Source of the DNA: Parachlamydia sp.
GTDB lineage: Bacteria > Chlamydiota > Chlamydiia > Chlamydiales > Parachlamydiaceae
NCBI GenBank assembly: GCA_021298935.1
Contig: JAJTHR010000303.1
Span: 1-7,948 of the forward strand
Length of the DNA stretch: 7,948 bases
Reading direction: 5' to 3'
The notes beneath the pieces are model-generated. The model saw only the letters and a program-made list of their open reading frames with translations, had not been told where the DNA came from and made no database searches. Below, in pieces: positions 1 to 5,683 of this stretch; positions within the stretch are counted from its first letter, which is position 1; every line of letters starts with the position of its first letter. A program made the position numbers and the translations under genes.

Positions 1-114
1 ATAAATTTGACTTGTGATCACCTTCATCTTTAAAAGATCTCTCCTTGTTGATATTCAAAGATATCAACTTCGAAAAGATCTTTTAAATCTGAAGCGCTGA
101 CAAGTCAACTTTAT
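1..114. repeat. Long nested inverted repeat (palindromic fold-back), possibly cut by the window edge
   Basis: Five pairs of complementary arms nest around one centre: 1-5 with 110-114, 7-15 with 100-108 (TTGACTTGT / ACAAGTCAA), 22-26 with 90-94, 29-40 with 76-87 (TTTAAAAGATCT / AGATCTTTTAAA, 12 bp) and 47-54 with 61-68 (GTTGATAT / ATATCAAC) around the loop TCAAAG at 55-60. That is 39 perfect pairs, broken only by small internal loops. Pairing reaches base 1, so the arm may continue outside the window. It could be a small non-autonomous fold-back element, a structured RNA or a strong bidirectional terminator. There is no U-tract directly after either arm, so a simple terminator is the weakest choice. 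The pairing is seen directly; the role is unknown. Confidence 0.75.
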
Positions 115-325
115 GGTTTTATTTTTGGGAAATGGTATTACTTACACAATCGCTGCAATTAATGGGGATCATCAAGAGTGGGGATTAGAAAGGATAAAAA
201 ATTTTCAGGTCGACCAAATCCCTGGCTGCTGGACAGGCGATGATGTTAAATGGAAAGAAATCCTTGATCACTTCAAAGTAAAAAAAGCAGAGGTGATTAT
301 TCCCCACTGGGCTAACGAGCCTTAG
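113..325 (+). CDS. Small hypothetical protein or gene remnant (70 residues)
   Basis: The reading frame runs from ATG to TAG and gives a soluble, tryptophan-containing peptide with no membrane segment and no motif I recognise. Its residue mix (W, D, H and K spread evenly) looks protein-like rather than random. There is no Shine-Dalgarno sequence before the ATG, and the ATG lies in the last bases of the palindrome at 1-114. The frame is open only four codons further upstream, to a TGA at 98-100. The most economical readings are the C-terminal remnant of a gene whose front was lost when the fold-back arrived, or a chance ORF. No function is proposed. Confidence 0.3.
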   Translation: MVLFLGNGITYTIAAINGDHQEWGLERIKNFQVDQIPGCWTGDDVKWKEILDHFKVKKAEVIIPHWANEP

Positions 326-349
326 CTCTTTAGGCAACTCTTAAATCAC

Positions 350-376
350 AATTGTACGGGTTATATCGGTACAATT
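350..376. repeat. Short hairpin, 8-bp stem with 11-nt loop
   Basis: AATTGTAC (350-357) is the exact reverse complement of GTACAATT (369-376), with an 11-base spacer. No T-tract follows on either strand. It lies 25 bases after the stop of the small ORF and 5 bases before a second, tighter hairpin. It could be a weak rho-independent structure, an operator or a decayed part of the repeat cluster. Confidence 0.5.
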
Positions 377-381
377 ACCTA

Positions 382-402
382 ATTGGTAACGAAGTTACCA
401 AT
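382..402. repeat. Perfect hairpin, 9-bp stem with 3-nt loop
   Basis: ATTGGTAAC (382-390) pairs perfectly with GTTACCAAT (394-402) around GAA. The symmetry and tight spacing suit either an RNA stem or a dimeric repressor operator. There is no following T-run and no downstream gene on the plus strand within 5 kb for an operator to control, so the role is open. Confidence 0.6.
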
Positions 403-412
403 GTTTGCTAAT

Positions 413-451
413 CTTTGCGCTCTTTTCATCTTATGTTGCTTCTTTGCGTTT
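413..451. repeat. Partial extra copy of the fold-back element's terminal module
   Basis: CTTTGCGCTCT (413-423) and GCTTCTTTGCGTTT (438-451) repeat, in the same order and orientation, CTCTGCGCTCT (748-758) and GCTTCTCTGCGTTT (765-778) of the right end of the element at 526-781, with one mismatch in each block. The 15 bases at 437-451 are also the exact reverse complement of 529-543, the left end of that element. This is a solo or broken copy of the same repeat. Confidence 0.6.
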
Positions 452-525
452 CAAAAATAAAGAGCACATATCAGCCTACTCGAAATTAAGCTATAACGAT
501 CGATTGCCATTGGAATTTCATTAAG

Positions 526-781
526 TTTAAACGCAAAGAAGCAGCAGCAGCACAAGATCAAATTCATTTATACCATTTATCAGAAATAAAGCTCGTCAAT
601 TGGGCTAATATAATGAGGTGATTTGCGACAATCATTTTGAAGCTTATATCTTTGAATATAAGTGAGAAATGATTGCTCGGAAAGCGACCATTAGAATAGC
701 TTAAGTGATGAAGTTTATTTTTGATAGATGGTATCAGCATGCATTTACTCTGCGCTCTCCTGCCGCTTCTCTGCGTTTAAA
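526..781. repeat. Fold-back (MITE-like) element of about 256 bp with imperfect inverted arms
   Basis: The left arm (526 to about 651) and the right arm (781 back to about 654) are imperfect reverse complements along nearly their whole length. The ends are TTTAAACGCA (526-535) and TGCGTTTAAA (772-781). Strong inner pairings are 570-580 with 724-734, 584-590 with 714-720, 604-607 with 697-700, 629-637 with 667-675 (CAATCATTT / AAATGATTG) and 643-649 with 656-662 around the apex CTTTGA. Several arm differences are G-T compensating or single transitions. The left arm also carries a short (GCA)4 run at 542-553. No transposase is encoded, so the element would be non-autonomous. No clear target-site duplication is visible. 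Alternatives are a structured RNA or an ancient dispersed intergenic repeat. Confidence 0.7.
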
Positions 782-810
782 AAAGTAGGCGCCATTAATA
801 AATAGCGCCT
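779..810 (-). terminator. Rho-independent terminator of the 847-2388 transporter gene
   Basis: Read on the minus strand, AGGCGC (810-805) and GCGCCT (792-787) form a GC-rich 6-bp stem with a 12-base AT-rich loop. After two bases comes a run of six T (784-779). It lies 37 bases beyond the stop codon, the usual arrangement for an intrinsic terminator. The T-run overlaps the end of the fold-back element by three bases. Confidence 0.7.
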
Positions 811-846
811 TAAAAAGGAGCAACTGCTTCGTTTCCAATCAAGGTG

Positions 847-2388
847 TTAAGCCTTGGCAGGCTGTAAGGGGGGCGCCTGTGTGTCCCTTGAGGCTTCGCC
901 AAGCTCTTCGCGCCCCTGGTCCCCGATCATCGAAATGAACTGCTTCCCGAGGGAGCGCACGGCTATTATCCAGCCCACGATCACAAGCATCAGAATGACC
1001 GCCACGTAAGGAGCGCTCGAACTGACTGTGGCAAAAATCAGCAGCAGGCTCTGATGGATAAGCGAACCGCCTGACTTGCCCAAACGGGAACCGACGCCAT
1101 CGATGGCCGCCTTTCCCTGCAGCTTACACTCATGTCCAAGGGGAATAAATGCCATTTCTTTGGTGGAGTCAAAGACAGAGTATTTGCACGCCTTGCTAAG
1201 GCAAACCTGAGAGGCTCCAAAAAAGACAGAAATCACAAGCGGGGTGGTCCCGATAAGGGCATAAACCGGATCTGCTAAATCATTTCTGAACAGCATGAAA
1301 GCGAAGAAGCCGGCGCTCGTGACGAGCATGATCATGGGAGTAATTAAAGCGGTCCTCGTCCAGCCGAAACGGGCAATTAACTGCGCCATGAAAAGGGACG
1401 TTAGCGTCGCAATGATCCCGACAGCGGATGTCATCGTGCTCATGTAGCGGTTGTACTCGACAGCCGAAGAATAGAGCTGGCGCAGCTGATCTTTCCACAC
1501 AATTTCGACCAGGTTAATGACCAGGTTATAAGAAATCACCAAAATCGCGATGCAAATCAAATACTTGGAATTAGACAAATAGGCAAAACTCTCCCAAATC
1601 GATGGCTTTTTCTTGGCTTTTTTCTCTTTTCTCGCTAAATGCAGATCGTCAAACTCGGCACCTTTCAATACATGCAGATTCATCCAGCGAAAAATAGCCA
1701 TTGTCAAAATGCCGCTTGAAATAATCAAAGCGACCAGAATATTCAGAGTTAAGTCCCAATTGTCGTCGTGCGTTAGCATGTTGGCTGTGATTCCCGCCAT
1801 GACGGCTGCAAAGCTTGCAATAACGCCTAACATACTGTAGAAACGGCGCGCTTCAGTGATACGGGTGATCTCATTAGCGAAACCCCAAAAAATGACTCCT
1901 AATACGAGGCTGCCCCACAATTCGCAAATGACATAAAACAGTGTGAAAGACCAGTTGCGGAACATGGCAATCAATCCTTTAAAGCCAGCTGGCAACAAAA
2001 GCTCCAATTGATCGCTCAAATGATGTGGATGCAAAACTTCTTTAAGCGGGAATACGAGAAAGGCAAAAAACCCAAAAATCACAAGGAAAGAGGAAATAAT
2101 AATGTAAAAAACCCTTTCCTGGCTGTAGCGGTTGGATAGCTTGGTGAAAAGGAGCGTCACAAAGATGGCCATAGGGAGAAGCACCCACACTTTAATGAAA
2201 GGGATGACTTCTGCGCCGGAAGACTGTGCCGTGATGACGACAGCATCTTTTAAATTTCTTAAAATACTATAATTGAAGCAAATCAGAAAGGCCATCATCA
2301 TCATGGGAAAAATTTTCCTCAACTCATGACGGTAAATAGGCCAGAAAAATGATCTAAATGGTCCGAATTCAGCTTTTTGAAAAGACAT
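847..2388 (-). CDS. NTT-family nucleotide transporter (ATP/ADP translocase-like), copy 1
   Basis: This 513-residue membrane protein belongs to the nucleotide transporter family of chlamydiae, rickettsiae and plastids, which exchanges ATP for ADP or imports NTPs with protons across the inner membrane. About twelve hydrophobic segments are visible. The family signature residues are present: K47 in LRNLKD, E156 in CELWGS, E295 in NLVEIVWK and K438 in RLGKSGGS, plus GAEVIPF at 58-64 and FWGFANEIT at 167-175. The length matches the family. The ATG is supported by AAGGGG ending eight bases upstream and by a promoter at 2413-2441. The C-terminal tail (from about 485) is polar and its coding DNA is noticeably GC-richer than the rest. 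Substrate cannot be read from sequence: paralogues in Protochlamydia differ (ATP/ADP, mixed NTPs, UTP, NAD, GTP). Family is near certain, substrate unknown. Confidence 0.95.
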   Translation of the reverse strand: MSFQKAEFGPFRSFFWPIYRHELRKIFPMMMMAFLICFNYSILRNLKDAVVITAQSSGAEVIPFIKVWVLLPMAIFVTLLFTKLSNRYSQERVFYIIISSFLVIFGFFAFLVFPLKEVLHPHHLSDQLELLLPAGFKGLIAMFRNWSFTLFYVICELWGSLVLGVIFWGFANEITRITEARRFYSMLGVIASFAAVMAGITANMLTHDDNWDLTLNILVALIISSGILTMAIFRWMNLHVLKGAEFDDLHLARKEKKAKKKPSIWESFAYLSNSKYLICIAILVISYNLVINLVEIVWKDQLRQLYSSAVEYNRYMSTMTSAVGIIATLTSLFMAQLIARFGWTRTALITPMIMLVTSAGFFAFMLFRNDLADPVYALIGTTPLVISVFFGASQVCLSKACKYSVFDSTKEMAFIPLGHECKLQGKAAIDGVGSRLGKSGGSLIHQSLLLIFATVSSSAPYVAVILMLVIVGWIIAVRSLGKQFISMIGDQGREELGEASRDTQAPPLQPAKA

Positions 2389-2412
2389 TCAGTGAACCCC
2401 TTGTTGCCATCT

Positions 2413-2441
2413 ATTCTATCTCTTTTTTTTAAAAAATTCAA
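2413..2441 (-). promoter_or_regulatory. Sigma-70-type promoter of the 847-2388 transporter gene
   Basis: On the minus strand, TTGAAT (2441-2436) and TAGAAT (2418-2413) are separated by exactly 17 bases, with two and one mismatches to the -35 and -10 consensus. Transcription would start near 2406, giving a leader of about 18 bases that just holds the AAGGGG ribosome site (2402-2397). This suggests the second transporter can be transcribed independently of the one upstream. Inferred from pattern only. Confidence 0.5.
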
Positions 2442-2500
2442 TAAATTTATTAATAAATAAATTAAAGCGGAATAATAATCATTACTAAATCGCTTACTAA

Positions 2501-4102
2501 TTATATTGCTTGCTGTTCTTTAAGCAAACTATGTTCTGGTAAAATTTTAACGGGTGAACATATGGGGGTAATGGAGGGCTTAGCCGTTGTTTCAGCATTT
2601 GTTAATTCGTTAAATTGCTTTCCTAAGAGTTGGACTGCAATGATCCACACAATAATCACCAGGAAAAGAACTGCCGCTACAAAAGGGGCACTTGCTCCTA
2701 CACTTGCAAAGAAAAGCAAGAAGGCCTGATGAACAACAGAGCCGCTTGATTTGCCTAAACGTGAACACACTCCATCAATGGCGGCTTTGCCAATCAGTTT
2801 TGATTCCGACGATAAAGGAACATAGGACATTTCTTTAGTTGCATCAAAAACGGAGTACTTAGCCCCCCGGCTAAGTATATTTTGAGCGGAGCCAAAAAAT
2901 ACGACAAGCATCAAGGGGGTGGCGCCTGATAGAGCGAAGACAAATTCCGGAGAAAACTTTTTCATGAAGAAGAAAGTAAAAAAGCCCGCCGATGTCACAA
3001 GGAGAATAAACGGGGTAATAAGGGCTGTGAAAGTCCAGCCAAATTTGCGGATGGCGTTCCCGGAGACAAAAAGAGAGCTAAGCGTGGCCACAAAACCGAT
3101 CAAAGAAACAATGTGGTTCATATAGAGAGTGTAATCATTGGGATCGGGATAAAGCTCCTTCACCTGATGCTTCCAAAGGACTTCGGTCAAATTGATGACT
3201 AAATTATAGGAAATGACAACAAGAGCGATACAAAGCATGTATTTGGATTTTAGCAAAATGGAGAAGCTTTCTTTTAAGGAAATTTTCTTATCTCCCTTTT
3301 TGCGCAATCCAGCAACTGCTGCATCAAGAAAACGATGGTCCGTGAAGACTTTGGTATTCATCCAGCGGAACAGAGCTAGAGTGGCCACTCCGGAGATTAA
3401 AATAAGTGATACCATGAGAATCAGCGATTGATACCAGGCATCTGCACTTAAAAAATCCCCTTTCCTTGAAAAATGGCAGCAATAAACCGATGCCTGTCCG
3501 GCAATAATACCTGAAAAATTTGCACCTACTCCAAAAAGGCCGTAAAAACGCTTGGCTTCATTTAATTTTGTCACTTGGTTGGCAAATCCCCAGAAAAGGA
3601 CAAATAACACGGTGCTTCCCCAAAGTTCTGACATGACATAGAAAAGTGTAAAGGTCCAATAGCGAATGATAGCGACCAATCCTTTCCATCCCAACGGGAG
3701 AACAGATTCAAGAAAATCAGAAGTGGCATGGGGATGAATCCAATCTCGAATGGGATAAAGGATAAAGGTAAAGATGAAAAAATAGGCTAAAAAGAGGGAA
3801 ATGACTGTATAAAAAACGGTTTCAAAACGATAGCGATTGGAAAGCCATGTAAAAAAGAGGGTCATTAATACAGCGCCAGGAAACATAGCCCAGACTTTGA
3901 CAAAGGGAATGACTTCCGCTCCCGAGGACTTTGCCGTGATTAACAGAGAATCTTTCAGAGTCCTTAAAACATTGTAATTAAAAGAAATAAGAAAAAAAAT
4001 AAGAAGCATTGGGATGAGCTTTTTGAGCTCATAGCGATGAACGGGCCATAAACAGCTCCGCCATGGACTAAATTCAAGGGCCCCCGAAGGTGTCTTTGAC
4101 AT
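2501..4102 (-). CDS. NTT-family nucleotide transporter (ATP/ADP translocase-like), copy 2
   Basis: This is a 533-residue paralogue of the neighbouring transporter, alike in every membrane block. The frame is open from a TTG at 4126, but I choose the ATG at 4102: AAAAAGG sits five bases before it, and the product then begins MSKTPSGALEFSPW, in step with the paralogue's N-terminus. Counting from this ATG, the signature residues are K50 in LRTLKD, E159 in SELWGS, E306 in NLTEVLWK and K451 in RLGKSSGS. Compared with copy 1, it has about 19 extra residues in the loop after SGIIAGQASVY (a CCHF-containing stretch) and a different tail of about 35 residues. It probably resides in the inner membrane and moves nucleotides. 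The divergence in loops and tail hints at a substrate different from copy 1. No clear terminator separates the two genes, so read-through into copy 1 is possible. Confidence 0.95.
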   Translation of the reverse strand: MSKTPSGALEFSPWRSCLWPVHRYELKKLIPMLLIFFLISFNYNVLRTLKDSLLITAKSSGAEVIPFVKVWAMFPGAVLMTLFFTWLSNRYRFETVFYTVISLFLAYFFIFTFILYPIRDWIHPHATSDFLESVLPLGWKGLVAIIRYWTFTLFYVMSELWGSTVLFVLFWGFANQVTKLNEAKRFYGLFGVGANFSGIIAGQASVYCCHFSRKGDFLSADAWYQSLILMVSLILISGVATLALFRWMNTKVFTDHRFLDAAVAGLRKKGDKKISLKESFSILLKSKYMLCIALVVISYNLVINLTEVLWKHQVKELYPDPNDYTLYMNHIVSLIGFVATLSSLFVSGNAIRKFGWTFTALITPFILLVTSAGFFTFFFMKKFSPEFVFALSGATPLMLVVFFGSAQNILSRGAKYSVFDATKEMSYVPLSSESKLIGKAAIDGVCSRLGKSSGSVVHQAFLLFFASVGASAPFVAAVLFLVIIVWIIAVQLLGKQFNELTNAETTAKPSITPICSPVKILPEHSLLKEQQAI

Positions 4103-4107
4103 GTCAA

Positions 4108-4114
4108 CCTTTTT
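4108..4114 (-). promoter_or_regulatory. Ribosome binding site that decides the transporter copy 2 start
   Basis: AAAAAGG on the minus strand lies five bases before the ATG at 4102. The upstream TTG start would place this site inside the coding region and has no comparable sequence of its own. Confidence 0.6.
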
Positions 4115-4172
4115 ATAAAATGGCAAACTTTAAATTCTGAACGAGTTTTATCCACCATTAGCGCCATTGCTT

Positions 4173-4207
4173 AGAGGGTCTACATAATATGATTTTGTAG
4201 ATACTCT
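4173..4207 (-). other. Hairpin in the leader region of transporter copy 2
   Basis: AGAG (4173-4176) and TCTACA (4179-4184) pair with TGTAGA (4196-4201) and CTCT (4204-4207) around an 11-base AT-rich loop, a ten-pair stem with one two-base internal loop. On the minus strand a TATTAT box (4189-4184) lies in the loop, but I found no matching -35 for it. The structure lacks a T-tract, so it is not an evident terminator for pgk. It may be a leader structure or chance. Confidence 0.35.
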
Positions 4208-4349
4208 CTTAGGTCGAGATAGCAAATCATCAAATTAGAAATGAAAGGCGCTTATGCACAATTTACCCAATATTTATACGCTTTTTATTGTATTTATTCA
4301 ATCGTTTTCACTTGATTTAAAAAAATTTTATATCATATTTCATTTATTA

Positions 4350-5555
4350 TCAAGCTTTTCGCTCGGAAAGGGCCTCGATGCCGGGAAGTGTGCCGTACTC
4401 AATAAATTCCAAAGAAGCCCCACCTCCTGTGGAACAATGTGTCATCCGATCGGCCACGCCGGCCTCTTCGAGAGCAGCTATCGAATCACCCCCTCCTACA
4501 ATTGTGGTTGCAGTCAATTCTGCCAACAGGCGGGCGATGCTTTTTGTCCCCGCATCAAAAGGTGGGCATTCAAACACGCCTACTGGCCCATTCCAGAAAA
4601 TGGTGCCTGCTTTTTTCAACTCTTTTTGAAATGCTTCGATGGTCAAGGGACCAATGTCGACTCCTTCGAACCCTTCCGGTATCCCTTTTTCAACATTGAC
4701 GATCATATTTTTAGCATCTGAACGAATAGCCTCTGCCGCTATTACATCGATGGGTAGGACTAATTGGCAACTACTTTCCTCCCTCTTCGTTAACAGCATG
4801 CGGGCTGCCTCCACAAACTCTTCTTCGTAAAGGGACCGGCCGATTGAATACCCTTTAGCTTTAAAAAAAGTATAGGCCATCGCTCCGCCGATCAACAATT
4901 GGTCGGCTTTTTGCATCAGAGCTTCAATGACTTTAAATTTAGTAGAAATTTTAGCCCCGCCTAAGAGAGCGCAAAAAGGTCTTTTAGGATCAGTGAGAAG
5001 GGAGCCAAGATAGGTGATTTCCTTTTCCAATAAGAGGCCTGCCGCTGCTCTACCGGGAAAATGCCTGGCAATCAAAACTGTACTTGCATGGGAGCGATGG
5101 GCGGTTCCGAAGGCATCGTTGATATAAATCGTTCCCAGCTTGGCTAACGCTTCAGTAAATCCCGGTTCTTCCTCAGGCTTTTCCTCCCCTTTGTGAAAAC
5201 GGAGATTTTCCAATAGGAGAACTTCTCCTTCATTTAATTCACGAACCATCGTTTCCACTTGAGGACCGACACACTCTTCAACAAATTTTACCGGTCTTTG
5301 TAGAAGTTCTGACAAACGGTCAGCACAGGGCTTTAACGAAAAATTTAAGTCTGGCTTTCCTTTTGGCCGGCCAAGGTGGCTCATTAAAATGACGCTCCCT
5401 CCCCCGGTTAAGATCGACTGAATGGAGGGTAGAGAGGCTTTAATACGCGTGTCATCTTTTATTTCCTGTTTTTCCATGGGGACATTGAAATCCACTCGCA
5501 TCAATACTTTTTCCCCTTTAAGCGGCACATCAAAATTGGATAATTTTTTAAACAT
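4350..5555 (-). CDS. pgk: Phosphoglycerate kinase
   Basis: Cytoplasmic glycolytic enzyme that transfers phosphate from 1,3-bisphosphoglycerate to ADP, giving 3-phosphoglycerate and ATP. At 401 residues it has the usual bacterial length. Substrate-side motifs are complete: VDFNVP (21-26), R37, SHLGRPKG (59-66), ENLRFHKGEE (116-125) and NDAFGTAHRSHAS (146-158, R154). Nucleotide-side motifs are GGAKISTK (199-206, where many homologues have SDK), FWNGPVGVFE (320-329), GGGDSIAAL (354-362) and the C-terminal STGGGASLEFIE (375-386). The ATG has AAGGA five bases upstream and a strong promoter at 5577-5605. No intrinsic terminator is evident after the stop. The next gene on the strand begins 247 bases downstream, so the two are probably separate units. 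Identity is secure. Confidence 0.98.
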   Translation of the reverse strand: MFKKLSNFDVPLKGEKVLMRVDFNVPMEKQEIKDDTRIKASLPSIQSILTGGGSVILMSHLGRPKGKPDLNFSLKPCADRLSELLQRPVKFVEECVGPQVETMVRELNEGEVLLLENLRFHKGEEKPEEEPGFTEALAKLGTIYINDAFGTAHRSHASTVLIARHFPGRAAAGLLLEKEITYLGSLLTDPKRPFCALLGGAKISTKFKVIEALMQKADQLLIGGAMAYTFFKAKGYSIGRSLYEEEFVEAARMLLTKREESSCQLVLPIDVIAAEAIRSDAKNMIVNVEKGIPEGFEGVDIGPLTIEAFQKELKKAGTIFWNGPVGVFECPPFDAGTKSIARLLAELTATTIVGGGDSIAALEEAGVADRMTHCSTGGGASLEFIEYGTLPGIEALSERKA

Positions 5556-5576
5556 ATAAATCCTTTTTTTCTATTT

Positions 5577-5605
5577 GGTATAAAAAATGCACTTTGATTT
5601 GTCAA
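5577..5605 (-). promoter_or_regulatory. Sigma-70-type promoter of pgk
   Basis: A perfect TTGACA (5605-5600) and TATACC (5582-5577) lie 17 bases apart on the minus strand. The predicted start is near 5570, leaving a leader of about 15 bases that contains the AAAGGA ribosome site. It is the best promoter match in the window and suits a constitutive housekeeping gene. Confidence 0.65.
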
Positions 5606-5643
5606 CAAGATAATTTTTCGAACTAATAAATTATTAATAGTTA

Positions 5644-5649
5644 TATAAT
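5644..5649 (+). promoter_or_regulatory. Perfect -10 box upstream of the kinase-like gene
   Basis: TATAAT lies 34 bases before the ATG at 5684. No recognisable -35 hexamer is found 16-18 bases upstream and there is no extended -10 TG, so expression may need an activator or simply be weak. The ribosome site is also poor (GAGA at 5671-5674). The surrounding 128 bp are AT-rich and shared with the divergent pgk promoter. Confidence 0.35.
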
Positions 5650-5683
5650 GTAATTAGGAATATTTAAATAGAGACATTTTAAT

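Larger units (their letters stand above)
326..846. other. Gene-free intergenic region made largely of inverted repeats
   Basis: No credible coding frame was found here on either strand. The stretch is accounted for by two short hairpins (350-402), a partial repeat module (413-451), a degenerate linker with short matches to the neighbouring element (452-525), a fold-back element (526-781) and the terminator of the transporter gene (779-810). Bases 811-846 are the plain 3' untranslated end of that gene. Confidence 0.7.

Noticed and set aside
542..553. (GCA)4 run as a microsatellite phase-variation tract
   Set aside because: It is short, non-coding, and best explained as a small insertion in the left arm of the fold-back element.
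326..846. Possible CRISPR array in the repeat-rich region
   Set aside because: Repeats are few, inverted, unequal in spacing and degenerate; there are no regular spacers and no cas genes.
2441..2450. Perfect 10-bp palindrome ATAAATTTAT between the two transporters
   Set aside because: Pure A/T symmetry in a very AT-rich spacer is expected by chance; too weak for a terminator and not clearly an operator.
4103..4126. Upstream TTG start giving transporter copy 2 eight more residues
   Set aside because: It lacks a ribosome site, and the ATG at 4102 has AAAAAGG at the right distance and aligns with the paralogue's N-terminus.
4320..4349. T-rich stretch after the pgk stop as an intrinsic terminator
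   Set aside because: A run of T follows on the minus strand, but no stable GC-containing stem precedes it.
4254..4721. A 155-codon plus-strand ORF over the end of pgk
   Set aside because: Most of it is antisense to conserved pgk codons; the part before 4350 is AT-rich spacer and the product is low-complexity and matches nothing I recognise.
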